In this document: positions 9,286-18,362 of the stretch, one piece after another
Numbering within the stretch: the first letter of the stretch is position 1
Layout: each line of letters starts with the position of its first letter
Made by a program: the position numbers and the translations under genes
Notes under the pieces: model-generated
Seen by the model: the letters and a program-made list of their open reading frames with translations, nothing else
The model's database searches: none
Told to the model about the DNA's origin: nothing
From: Taibaiella sp.
GTDB lineage: Bacteria > Bacteroidota > Bacteroidia > Chitinophagales > Chitinophagaceae
NCBI GenBank assembly: GCA_013815385.1
Contig: JACDGL010000001.1
Location: forward strand, 310,001-374,000
Length of the DNA: 64,000 nucleotides
Reading direction: 5' to 3'

Positions 9286-11354
9286 ATCCCCTCCTTTATA
9301 TAATTATAAATTGACTGTTGTCCCCGTTTTATTTCCTGCTCGTAACCTGATACTTCTATACCAGGATCAAGTAATGCATCCTTGTCCGTATCCTGCCATT
9401 GAAGGGAGAAATAATCCAAAAGCTCCTGCCGGCAGCTTGCATCCGCAATAGGAGTACAAAGCTCAATACGATGATATAAATTCCTTGTCATCCAGTCGGC
9501 AGAACCAATAATTATTTGGGCCTCGCTATCTTCTCCAAATATAAATATCCGTGTATGTTCCAGATAACGGTCTACCAGGCGTTTAACCTGTATATTTTCA
9601 CTCAAGTCTTTTACTCCTGGCACCAGGCAGCATATGCTGCGAATAAGTAAATGTATGGTAACACCTGCTTTACTGGCCTTATAAAGAAGGTCTATCATTC
9701 CCTGCTCTTCAAGATTGTTAATCTTAAGCCTTATGAGGCCTTTGCCATTATTCTTAACTTTCTTTATTTCATTCTCAACTAATTTCTTAAAATTATCGGC
9801 CATATTGAATTGAGATACATAGAGTTTCTTGAAAGAAATCTCATTATCTCTCGGCTTTTGTTCTCGTTTTTCGAGGAAATGAAACAGAGCTAGTAATTCG
9901 GTAGTAATTTCTTTGTCAGTTGTGAATAAGGCATGATCGGTATAAAAACGTGCAGTAAGCTCATTGAAATTTCCTGTACTTATAATGGAATACATTTTCT
10001 TCTTATTATCAATTCCACGTGTAACAAGGGCAATTTTTGTATGAACCTTAATACCCGGGATACTATAAATAAGCCTGATACCAGCCTTTTTCATTTTTTT
10101 GCTCCAAATAATATTATTTGCTTCATCAAATCTTGCCTTTAACTCTATAAATACGGTTACTTTTTTACCGTTTTTTGCTGCACTTATCAACGCATTGGCA
10201 ATAAGTGAGTCAGACGCGACACGATACAGGGTTATGTATATTTCCCTTACGTCAGGGTCAATTGCCGCCTGGTTAAAAAAAGATAGCACAGGATTATATG
10301 AATGATAAGGAAAGTGAAGAAGAATATCTTTTTCTTCTATGACATTAAAAATATCAGTGGCACCTGAAAGAGATGGTAAGTATAATGGCTTCCACTCTTC
10401 ATAAGTAAGATTCTTGCCGAAGTCTGGAAATGATGAAAGATCGGACAGGTTATGGTATCTCCCGTCTGTGAATATCTCATCGTGTTCTATACCAAAAATT
10501 GAAGCAACAAAAAGCTGTACATTGCGAGGCATAGATGACTCGTACAAAAAGCGTGAAGGATGACCCCACGCGCGCTTCACGAGCTTCTTCTCAATTTTGG
10601 CCAGTATATCGCCATGATAATCTTCTTCAAAATCAAGATCTGCATTTCTGTTAAACTTTAGGCTGTAAATCCCAACAATTTCAAAACCCGGGAATATATA
10701 ACTGCTATTCTCGCGTATTATATCGTCTATAAAAACTACATAATGCTTCCCATCTATAGGAGAGAGTGTATAGAATCGTTTCAGATTATCTGATGGTATT
10801 TTTATAATAGCATGCTGCACTTCCTTCTCACCATATTTCTTAACGGTAATTACCATGTAAAGTTTATTGGCTTCAGGCTCAAATTTTTTCAGCATATCCC
10901 CCACCAGAAATACAGGTTGCAGGAAGGATAAAACGTTGGATAAAAACTTCTCACGAGCTTCAGCGACATGTTCTTTTTTCAAAGGTTCATTATAGTAAAG
11001 GATAATGTCGTTTGCCTTCAGCTGCGGTATTATTTGGTTGGTAAATATGTTATCAAATTCAGCCAGTTGATTTTCAATTTGTACTTGTATCTTTTCTAAG
11101 AAGTGCTCAGGAAGGCTGTTCTCAATTTTCCTTTGCGTTTTTGCCTTCAGATTAGATATGGCTAAGATCACGGGATAGCGTATGCTAAAAAACTCGTCCA
11201 GGTTAGAGGAGAAAATCGAAAGAAATTTGATTCGTTCAAATAGTGGAACCTTTTCACAAGCTGCCTCCTGGAGTACACGGTGATTAAATTCCAGCCAACT
11301 CAGATCCCTGTTATAGTACATAAATATTTTATTAAAGCGGGCTACCGGTAGCAT
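9279..11354 (-). CDS. ppk1: polyphosphate kinase 1
   Basis: 691 residues, the usual length for PPK1, which makes polyphosphate reversibly from ATP. Visible family features are the N-terminal YYNRDLSWLEFNHRVL, the middle HFPYHSYNPVL region, the first phospholipase D-like half with the phospho-acceptor His in GIKVHTKIALV, and the second half with FGEDSEAQIIIGSADW and NLYHRIE. The first ATG (11354) overlaps the upstream HD gene by 23 bases; the ATG at 11321, giving MYYNRDLSW, would remove the overlap and fits homologues about equally well. It sits in the middle of the run phosphoesterase - HD/PycTM - ppk1 - cyclase, an arrangement that suggests co-transcription. Confidence 0.95.
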   Translation of the reverse strand: MLPVARFNKIFMYYNRDLSWLEFNHRVLQEAACEKVPLFERIKFLSIFSSNLDEFFSIRYPVILAISNLKAKTQRKIENSLPEHFLEKIQVQIENQLAEFDNIFTNQIIPQLKANDIILYYNEPLKKEHVAEAREKFLSNVLSFLQPVFLVGDMLKKFEPEANKLYMVITVKKYGEKEVQHAIIKIPSDNLKRFYTLSPIDGKHYVVFIDDIIRENSSYIFPGFEIVGIYSLKFNRNADLDFEEDYHGDILAKIEKKLVKRAWGHPSRFLYESSMPRNVQLFVASIFGIEHDEIFTDGRYHNLSDLSSFPDFGKNLTYEEWKPLYLPSLSGATDIFNVIEEKDILLHFPYHSYNPVLSFFNQAAIDPDVREIYITLYRVASDSLIANALISAAKNGKKVTVFIELKARFDEANNIIWSKKMKKAGIRLIYSIPGIKVHTKIALVTRGIDNKKKMYSIISTGNFNELTARFYTDHALFTTDKEITTELLALFHFLEKREQKPRDNEISFKKLYVSQFNMADNFKKLVENEIKKVKNNGKGLIRLKINNLEEQGMIDLLYKASKAGVTIHLLIRSICCLVPGVKDLSENIQVKRLVDRYLEHTRIFIFGEDSEAQIIIGSADWMTRNLYHRIELCTPIADASCRQELLDYFSLQWQDTDKDALLDPGIEVSGYEQEIKRGQQSIYNYIKEGIC
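9288..9296 (-). promoter_or_regulatory. strong Shine-Dalgarno for the cyclase gene
   Basis: The minus strand reads AAGGAGGGG followed by ATATG, inside the last codons of ppk1. Such a full Shine-Dalgarno is rare in this window, where most starts have only AT-rich leaders. It fixes the cyclase start at 9285. Confidence 0.7.
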
Positions 11355-12582
11355 TCGTAATAGTAGTATTATCTGCAGAGTGCCCGAAATTTATTAAGGC
11401 GGCTACAAAAAAAGCTATTACAGATATAATAAGACCAATCATAAATACATTGTAAGCCAGACGAATCAGTTTATATTTTTTACTAAGAACTATTCCTATC
11501 TGGTGAATATCTTTTACAATCACACTGTAGAGGTATTCATTATCCTTCATCAGTATAGACATAGCCCACTGATATTCTTCCAACGAAGATTTATAAAAAT
11601 TGCCAAAAAAGAGGAGGTTGGTCTTTCTATTCAAAATATCCTCTTTACTGAAAACACCCTCTGTAATCTTTGGGCGTGTGGATAGTATTGCAATAATGAT
11701 AGTAGTAAGGCAGGAGACTAAAAATATAATAACAGGTATGGTTAAATATGGGGCATCTGATAATTTATCTATCATTACTGACAATATCACACCTATTATT
11801 ATAGAGTTGACAGAGATCAGGATGTTAGCCTTCCGGTCTGCCATCTCACTAAGATGAAAATGGTTGGAGGATGTAAGCCGCAACATTGTTTGCAAACCAC
11901 GGGTTAGTAAATTTGTGTTTTCTTTTTTATCCTTCGCCTTATCAGACTCTTTGCTAAAAAGATAATGATGGGTATTATCGGCAATTGCCTCTTGCTTTTT
12001 ACGTTTTAGCCACTCAATATTTTTTGTTTTCTTTTGCTCCAGTAATATTTTGCAGTAAGATGTAAAGAACGAATGGTGTTCCAGCATTTTTACTGTATTA
12101 TTTTCCCAGTCCTGCAAGTGTGTTGTATAACCTCGTAAGGCAAATTCTTTTTTAACCTGCTTATTTGTTTCTTTAAATTCCTTGGTACCAAAGTGATAGG
12201 TATCAGCATCGCATAATATTTCTTCAATAGGAGTTTTAGGATGCTGTGGCACTTTAGTTGCTAAAATACATCCCGCTATATTAGTTATTAGTTGTTCATT
12301 CCCGCTGGGATCTTTCTGCATAAACTCCTTCATCAATTCAACCCCTTTCTCCTCATGGCTTTCTATATCTGTAAATAAATGCCCGGTATCATGAAACCAT
12401 GCCGCTACATAAATAGCTAAGGTATCTGCCTCACTTAGCTGATAATGGGCAGCGATCTCCTGGGCCTTTTCTACAACTTTTTTGGTATGCGCCAGGTTGT
12501 GGTATACCAGGTTGGGATGAGGATGCTCTTCAAACAGATGCGTAACGTGAGTAGCAACGCGTTTATAAATATTATCGCTCAT
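11332..12582 (-). CDS. HD-domain phosphohydrolase fused to Pycsar-effector-like membrane domain
   Basis: 416 residues in two parts. Residues about 15-185 form an HD domain with a full-looking metal set: H28 or H32 in YHNLAHT, the doublet H64-D65 in AWFHDTGH, and D125/D127 in CDADTYH. Residues about 230-400 match the pattern of the Pycsar effector/DUF5706 (PycTM) family: HLSEMADRKANILISVNS leading into two hydrophobic segments (about 257-300), a polar stretch with EEYQWAMS, and a third hydrophobic segment (about 373-398). In Pycsar anti-phage systems PycTM proteins respond to cCMP or cUMP by damaging the membrane. Here the gene lies 12 bases after the phosphoesterase gene and overlaps ppk1, with a cyclase one gene downstream. 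Signal hydrolysis by the HD part and sensing by the membrane part is inference; a housekeeping role is equally possible. Confidence 0.8.
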   Translation of the reverse strand: MSDNIYKRVATHVTHLFEEHPHPNLVYHNLAHTKKVVEKAQEIAAHYQLSEADTLAIYVAAWFHDTGHLFTDIESHEEKGVELMKEFMQKDPSGNEQLITNIAGCILATKVPQHPKTPIEEILCDADTYHFGTKEFKETNKQVKKEFALRGYTTHLQDWENNTVKMLEHHSFFTSYCKILLEQKKTKNIEWLKRKKQEAIADNTHHYLFSKESDKAKDKKENTNLLTRGLQTMLRLTSSNHFHLSEMADRKANILISVNSIIIGVILSVMIDKLSDAPYLTIPVIIFLVSCLTTIIIAILSTRPKITEGVFSKEDILNRKTNLLFFGNFYKSSLEEYQWAMSILMKDNEYLYSVIVKDIHQIGIVLSKKYKLIRLAYNVFMIGLIISVIAFFVAALINFGHSADNTTITNATGSPL

Positions 12583-12594
12583 TATAAAAATAGT

Positions 12595-15500
12595 TTAGAA
12601 GGTTAAGGTGATCTTTGTACCAACTGTGAAATTGAACAAAAGCTCCTCGCCTGAAAAAGCAGTAGTTGCTGAAATTATCATAGTATTAAATGGTGTATAG
12701 TATAGCCCACCACCATACGCATCATGCCATGTGTGTGAATGCTCATTTGCTACCCATACTCGGCCAAGATCATTAAAGGCTACTATTCCTAAAGCACCTG
12801 GAACGATATATGATTTAATGTCAAACAATTTTACTCTTAATTCAATATCTGCATAGGCAAGTGATGACCCGGCAAACCTATCTTTGCGGAAACCCCGTAA
12901 ATAATTATTGGCGCCAAGCGTTAAAGCTTGAAAATATTCGTATTGCGAGCTAAAAATATGCCCACCCCCTAGTTTCAATACAGCTACTACGCGTGCAGGC
13001 TCACTAAGGCTGGCATAAATTGCCATATTAGACTCCAGTTTGGTGATTGGTTTACTATTGCCGTCCAATCCCTGCATGGAAGTAAAGTTTGTAGTCCAGT
13101 CTATACCTCGCGTTGGAAAAAGTTCGGCATTTAGATTATTGACATTCATTGATAGCTTGCCACCCGCATAGCTTTTAGGAGTATATACACTAGTGGAATC
13201 AAGGCCTACAACAGAAGGGTGGGCCAGTATACGATCCCTGTCATTCTCATTTCTATTTGAATAATAAAAGTACGTTGGTCCTATACCTATACTGAGCACG
13301 TTCTGAAAAAAGCGTTTTCGTACCAATATACTTCCGTCGATGTCTGTATATCGTACGCGGTAATAATGAATATCAGCCCCATCTATTTTCCTGGAGTCAT
13401 TTCCGAAGCCAAAAAAATTGTTTAGTGTAGGATGTATAAATTCTCCATCGGCTACAATATCAGTTTTCTTAAAAAGATCCAGAAACGCACCTGCATATTT
13501 TATTTGATATGCATTGTCGGCAGGAGCAAATAGTGTAGCAAATTTTTGATCAGTTGAATAAGGAGTTTTTCTAAAATTGAAAGTTCTGACATTTAGCCCT
13601 ACACCTACAAGAAAACCATCCTCGGCATTGTAGCCCATTTCCAGATGAGGGAATCGCCATATAGTATAATTCTCTTCTTTTTCATTATAATTATTTACGG
13701 CTGGGTCTGAAGAGAGCCTGTTTCTGGTTTTATTGTGATTTTGTACAACGTTTTTCTCCTTATTAATATCATATATAAAATTTGGCATCCTACCACTTAC
13801 ATTAAATGTATCCTCGCCTGCCCCGCCTATCATTCTGAGCTTTATTTTTGACTTCACGTCATCGTCCACCTGAAACATGTCATTACCATTGAAGCCATAC
13901 AATCGCACTTCTTTAGTAACGCGAGGATCAAACTGACGGGAATACATGAGCAATCCGGAGTCATTATCTTTCTTTCTGGAATATACATTCACTAGAATTC
14001 CCTTATCCGCCTTGCTAACATGGAAAAATTCATCCCTGTTACTGCCCAAAACATTTACCCTTTTAGAAATGAATTTATAATAGATCATCCCCTTGCTAGG
14101 CATCAGGTCTCTCCTGCTTTTTAATTTTGCAGCTGTAGAACTACTATCTAGAATAGCAATTTCAGGTGGAAATTGTTTTACAGCTTCCGCTATCACAGTA
14201 TCAGAAAGATCAGTTTTAAATTCCTGTAGTGTTTCCTTCCATTCCTTTTCATCGAGCTCATTAAGATACGTCCTATCCATGTAGCGTGCTACATACCCAA
14301 GCCATGTAACCTTGGGTATATCATATCTAAACCCTTTAAGAAAAGGCAACCTGCGCCACGTGGCATATTTCATCACTAACCCATCTGAATGGAATAAGGC
14401 CTGGTCACGATCATGAGGTACGGGATAATATATCTTCCTCTTTCCACTATCAATAGATCCCCATTTCCATTGATCCTGATGACGATCATAATCAGCAATA
14501 AGAAAATCGAGCATGCGAGCCTTCAAGAATGTTTTCTGATCTACTTTATGATTATCCTTATCCCTGAGTTTATTAAACATTGCAAAAGTACTTTTTCCCT
14601 TGCTACCATCCTCCGTTGGGTCCTGCTCTTCGAGCATACACATAGTGTTTGCAAATAGCAGACGGTAAATACCGAAAGCATAGTCATCCGGCACAATGAA
14701 ATATTGCGGAGTAGCATGTACTATACCCAACGCAGAAGCCATTGGTGATACAGGTAGCGCTCCATAAGGGTTAGCCGCCGATATCATATCCTGTACTATA
14801 TCAGCAGCAAAAGTATTTCTGAAATTTTCAGGTATTGCCTTTGCAGGATCTTTATTAAGCGTACGTAATGTCCATTTTACGCCAGCCGTGTCTTTTAAAT
14901 GTAATGATCGGGTTTGCTTACCGCCTCCCAAACCTTCTATTTTAAAACCCCCATGTTCCTTATTTACGTTAAATACTTTCAACTTTACGGGTGTAGCCCA
15001 TTCCTTGCGGTAATTATTACCAAGCATCAACCGTTTAAAACCAGATACATCCGCATAGTCTTTATTAGCTGGTATTGTAGCGCTATCCTGGTATACAAGA
15101 TCATGTACAGTAACCGTATCCTTTGCAAGTTCAGGAAACAGAGAAAAGTTAAGTATGTTGCCTGTATATCCTATTTTCACCTCATTTGTATTAGGCTCGA
15201 GCTCGTAAAAGGTAACTTTTACATTTTTATCCTTTAAAATATCCAGTACAGCAAAACCCCTCTTGGCGGCCGCATATTTTGTTTTTTTACTATGGTCTAC
15301 ACGTTGAGACTTACAGCCGCCACCACTTACTATGTAATGATAGTTGCTATCATTAATAAGCTGCAGGCTATGCTCATGCCCTGCTACATGTACTACATAA
15401 GGATGGTTTTTAAGCACTCCCTCTATACGGTTTATCATATTTACATATAAAGGGAAATTCAGATCCTGAGGACCTCCGAATACCCCCCTGCTAATCGGAT

Positions 15501-16263
15501 AAATAGAACCCAATACTGGTAAAGGTATATACAGGTTCTTGTTCAGGTCAGTAAACGGAAAGATATGTTGTTTGATGCCATAGTATCCGCTGTGCACTCC
15601 TGTACTTTTAAAAGTATGATGACAGGCAAAAATGATAAGTTTATGGGAATTGTGATCAACTATATCTTTCAGGCCGGCTAATATTTCATCTTCTGTCTTA
15701 AATGCACAATCCGATTCAAGACCAGGCTTCTGTCCCCGTGTCAGCCACCATTGACTATCCATTATGATCATTACTGCATTTTTGCCAAGTGGCACCTCTA
15801 CAGGCCCTGGGCATCCATCTTCAGGTAAGAATTTTATATTATCACCAATGTTATTAACGTATGCCCCCTGTCTCAGTATATTACCATATCCTTCGGGTTT
15901 ACCATTGGCCCAATCATGGTTTCCGGGTATAAAATAAGCATGTGCTGGTGTTCCTTTTACTACATCTGCCTGGGCAGACAAAGCGGCAGCACCAGCTGAA
16001 TACAATGCATCCTGTTCATTTGGCAAGCCATTTACATACAAATTATCGCCAACAAAAAGTACTGTAGTTTTTTTATCCATTGCAATTGTACTCTTGATTG
16101 CATCTAATACTACCGCTTTGCCTTTGGTTACTGATCCAGGATCACCGGCATCACCAATTATTACTATCCGGCTTTCAATACTATCGTCACTTGCTATCGG
16201 CAGAATTTGTGCAAAAACATTTTGCAAGCTAACCATCAGTACTATTGTAAAGATCCACTTCAT
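12595..16263 (-). CDS. metallophosphoesterase fused to kinase-like middle and outer-membrane beta-barrel
   Basis: 1,222 residues with the signal peptide MKWIFTIVLMVSLQNVFAQ. Residues about 30-340 are a calcineurin-like phosphoesterase with all motifs: IIGDAGD, FVGDNLY, GNHDW, ACHHTF and AGHEHS. The middle (about 440-640) has LRTLNKD near 466-472, DYDRHQDQW near 593 and PVPHDRDQAL near 617, which resembles the Lys / D-R-H / Asp pattern of CotH/Fam20C-like atypical kinases; this is my inference. The last ~370 residues are rich in aromatic, alternating strands (for example RGIDWTTNFTSMQG) and end in Phe, as BamA-type barrels do. So the phosphoesterase probably faces outward or the periplasm from an outer-membrane anchor. 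The start overlaps the upstream stop as ATGA; the next gene begins 12 bases later. Confidence 0.85.
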   Translation of the reverse strand: MKWIFTIVLMVSLQNVFAQILPIASDDSIESRIVIIGDAGDPGSVTKGKAVVLDAIKSTIAMDKKTTVLFVGDNLYVNGLPNEQDALYSAGAAALSAQADVVKGTPAHAYFIPGNHDWANGKPEGYGNILRQGAYVNNIGDNIKFLPEDGCPGPVEVPLGKNAVMIIMDSQWWLTRGQKPGLESDCAFKTEDEILAGLKDIVDHNSHKLIIFACHHTFKSTGVHSGYYGIKQHIFPFTDLNKNLYIPLPVLGSIYPISRGVFGGPQDLNFPLYVNMINRIEGVLKNHPYVVHVAGHEHSLQLINDSNYHYIVSGGGCKSQRVDHSKKTKYAAAKRGFAVLDILKDKNVKVTFYELEPNTNEVKIGYTGNILNFSLFPELAKDTVTVHDLVYQDSATIPANKDYADVSGFKRLMLGNNYRKEWATPVKLKVFNVNKEHGGFKIEGLGGGKQTRSLHLKDTAGVKWTLRTLNKDPAKAIPENFRNTFAADIVQDMISAANPYGALPVSPMASALGIVHATPQYFIVPDDYAFGIYRLLFANTMCMLEEQDPTEDGSKGKSTFAMFNKLRDKDNHKVDQKTFLKARMLDFLIADYDRHQDQWKWGSIDSGKRKIYYPVPHDRDQALFHSDGLVMKYATWRRLPFLKGFRYDIPKVTWLGYVARYMDRTYLNELDEKEWKETLQEFKTDLSDTVIAEAVKQFPPEIAILDSSSTAAKLKSRRDLMPSKGMIYYKFISKRVNVLGSNRDEFFHVSKADKGILVNVYSRKKDNDSGLLMYSRQFDPRVTKEVRLYGFNGNDMFQVDDDVKSKIKLRMIGGAGEDTFNVSGRMPNFIYDINKEKNVVQNHNKTRNRLSSDPAVNNYNEKEENYTIWRFPHLEMGYNAEDGFLVGVGLNVRTFNFRKTPYSTDQKFATLFAPADNAYQIKYAGAFLDLFKKTDIVADGEFIHPTLNNFFGFGNDSRKIDGADIHYYRVRYTDIDGSILVRKRFFQNVLSIGIGPTYFYYSNRNENDRDRILAHPSVVGLDSTSVYTPKSYAGGKLSMNVNNLNAELFPTRGIDWTTNFTSMQGLDGNSKPITKLESNMAIYASLSEPARVVAVLKLGGGHIFSSQYEYFQALTLGANNYLRGFRKDRFAGSSLAYADIELRVKLFDIKSYIVPGALGIVAFNDLGRVWVANEHSHTWHDAYGGGLYYTPFNTMIISATTAFSGEELLFNFTVGTKITLTF

Positions 16264-17126
16264 TTATTATCCTTTTTATACTGGTAAAACAATATTGTAG
16301 CAGGCTCTCCTGTACCTGCCTCATTCGAAATAAACATTCCACCATTGGGCGTAAATGCTATCCCTTCTGGCTGATTGAACAATTCCGGATCAAGATGATA
16401 TACATTTTTTACTTTGCCGCTACGCTCAGCAATCACCAATAGTTTATTCGCAGACGACAAAATGTAAAGTTCACCGGTTACAGGATTTATTGATGCAGCG
16501 GATGGTTTAAATCTAACTGAGGTAGGGGTATTTGTTTCTGGCAGGTTCTTGGCATCAATTACACATGCACTGCTATAAGTGAATTGCTGGGTATCGAAAG
16601 AATAGGTGCTGACTGTATTTTTTTTATCAATATCGCAATCTTTGCACATCAATACCAGTTTATGCAGTGTATCATCATAATACAACGATTCAAACTCATA
16701 TTTCCCATTTTCAGGAAAGGTGTATTCATGTGAAGCTAAAGAATCATTCATTAAACTGAGTGTAACTATATCACCATTATTATTAAGAATATAGAACACA
16801 CTATCGTGCAGTACAATATCCTCGTAATCGCGTTTATGGCTGAATTTCCACTTACGTATATCTGTAGGCTTATTTAACAATATTTTGTACAGGCATCCTT
16901 TCTCATCACTCTCTGCAAATAAGCTATTATCTTTCCTGTAATAGGTGATACCTGATATATTATCAAGTTCAGAAGGTAATTTAATAATATAGGGGTTATT
17001 TAAAGAATAGTAATTGGGGCTTTTATATTCATGATTCTTTCTGGCGCAACCAAAAAGAAAAACAGCCAACATTATATAAATTAATGGTGCAGACCTGAAT
17101 ATCAACGATTTGTAGTTGTTTAGCAT
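16260..17126 (-). CDS. SdiA-regulated-like beta-propeller lipoprotein
   Basis: 288 residues. The N-terminus has a hydrophobic stretch ending in a lipobox (LFGCA near residue 28), so it is likely a lipoprotein. The body has repeated short strands typical of beta-propellers, with family-like phrases near the start (LDNISGITYYRKDNSL) and end (NQPEGIAFTPNGGMFIS), matching the SdiA-regulated protein family. The molecular function of that family is not established. It is the first gene of the run and overlaps the phosphoesterase start by four bases (ATGA), so its transcription start probably serves the phosphoesterase and later genes. The 132 bases upstream contain the terminator of the previous unit, and I see no clear TAnnTTTG box there. 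Confidence 0.7.
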   Translation of the reverse strand: MLNNYKSLIFRSAPLIYIMLAVFLFGCARKNHEYKSPNYYSLNNPYIIKLPSELDNISGITYYRKDNSLFAESDEKGCLYKILLNKPTDIRKWKFSHKRDYEDIVLHDSVFYILNNNGDIVTLSLMNDSLASHEYTFPENGKYEFESLYYDDTLHKLVLMCKDCDIDKKNTVSTYSFDTQQFTYSSACVIDAKNLPETNTPTSVRFKPSAASINPVTGELYILSSANKLLVIAERSGKVKNVYHLDPELFNQPEGIAFTPNGGMFISNEAGTGEPATILFYQYKKDNK

Positions 17127-17232
17127 ACATTGTAATGCTTTATAAATCTGTGCCGTGAAAACTTTTTCAGGGAATAGAAAATAATTAAACTAAATATTTT
17201 AAAAGTAATAAATCCTCTTATTATATATAAAT

Positions 17233-17253
17233 ACTTGATTTTAAAAATCAAGT
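17233..17253 (-). terminator. putative intrinsic terminator after the EEP gene
   Basis: The inverted repeat ACTTGATTTT/AAAATCAAGT lies just past the EEP stop and is followed on the minus strand by an AT-rich tract. The stem is AU-rich, so strength is uncertain. It would separate the phospholipase/EEP pair from the ppk1 operon. Confidence 0.45.
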
Positions 17254-17258
17254 CAACA

Positions 17259-18362
17259 TCACTTTGGGGTAACACCAAGTTGTAGCATTACCGGATATTT
17301 GTTAGACATATGATATAGCGCATCCAGCACATACCTGGGTGCAGACGGGTTAGGCAAGTCGTTTACGGATGCATCTATACGTTTACCATCATTGCCTACC
17401 GTAGAATACGAACGGGGTATGTAATGGTAATAATTAGAACCTACAGCCATAGAAGGAGAGATAAAAATATGGTCGTACCATGCTTTGGCTCCTCCCCCTG
17501 TACCACACTCATTAGGCTGTTTTTCCTTTTTGCGCGTAGATGTAGTTAAAAAAGACGCAAACCTTTCCGGATGCTTTTCCCAATTAGCCGGGTATGAAGC
17601 TCGCTTGTCGATGATAAATGGAGGATCAATAAGCTGATAATTTTTTTCAGAGTTATTAGTTAATGTCTGATACCCTGGCTCATTTGTTTTTCGCAAATTA
17701 AAATCTCCCATTACAATAAGATTAGATAATGTTGAAAACCGTTTTCTTAGCGCGTTCATCAATTCTGTCATCTGCCTGTCCCGGTCATCCGATTTATCGC
17801 CAGAATCTGTATGTATCAGAACAAAATATATAAAAGCTGTATCGTGCGTTTTAGCCAAATTGGCTTCAAGATAATAAAGCTTGTACATGTTTATATCAGT
17901 AATATCGCTCACAAGCGTAACCATAGACGAAAACCCAAATTTGTGTTTATTATAAAATAATAATGTCTGGTTGTTGTCATTTGCCGCATTACTAAAAGGA
18001 CAATATGCATATTTCCCTGTACTAGCAGCATTCAGCGCATTATTAAGAATAGAGTCTGCAAAACCTATAGGAGCTTTGCCCTTTGCATCAGAATTAGCCG
18101 GTATAGCTTCTACCTTTACCAAACCTAGTATATCTGGATTTGTATAACCTATAATAGTTTTTAGGTAACCGTGCATTTCGCTACCAGGCCCCTGGCAACC
18201 ATCACCATACTTGAGTACATTATAGCTCATTACCTTAATTACATCTCTTTGTGCAGGTGCTGTTTTGCACTTTGAAAAAAATGGGGCGCATAGCAGCAAT
18301 ATTACGATGTAGTTAAGGCGTACCATTCTGGTCATAGTAGTTTGGTTAATACTTAATTTCAT
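17259..18362 (-). CDS. endonuclease/exonuclease/phosphatase-family lipoprotein
   Basis: 367 residues of the EEP (DNase I-like) fold. Visible catalytic landmarks are VMSYNVLKYG, a Glu in LVKVEAIP where the family has QE, VMGDFNLRKT with the Asp-Asn pair, and WYDHIFIS with the general-base His. The leader ends in a lipobox-like FFSKC near residue 32, suggesting a lipid-anchored periplasmic or surface protein. Members hydrolyse phosphodiester or phosphomonoester bonds in nucleic acids, inositol phosphates or sphingolipids; the substrate cannot be told here. The start overlaps the upstream phospholipase-like gene by four bases (ATGA), so the two proteins are probably made together, possibly for phospholipid or nucleic-acid breakdown outside the inner membrane. 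Confidence 0.8.
   Translation of the reverse strand: MKLSINQTTMTRMVRLNYIVILLLCAPFFSKCKTAPAQRDVIKVMSYNVLKYGDGCQGPGSEMHGYLKTIIGYTNPDILGLVKVEAIPANSDAKGKAPIGFADSILNNALNAASTGKYAYCPFSNAANDNNQTLLFYNKHKFGFSSMVTLVSDITDINMYKLYYLEANLAKTHDTAFIYFVLIHTDSGDKSDDRDRQMTELMNALRKRFSTLSNLIVMGDFNLRKTNEPGYQTLTNNSEKNYQLIDPPFIIDKRASYPANWEKHPERFASFLTTSTRKKEKQPNECGTGGGAKAWYDHIFISPSMAVGSNYYHYIPRSYSTVGNDGKRIDASVNDLPNPSAPRYVLDALYHMSNKYPVMLQLGVTPK

Noticed and set aside
8185-12582. Calling the cyclase/HD-PycTM region a typical anti-phage defence island
   Set aside because: No other defence gene, integrase or foreign composition is visible, and the genes are tied to ppk1; kept as a signalling finding instead.
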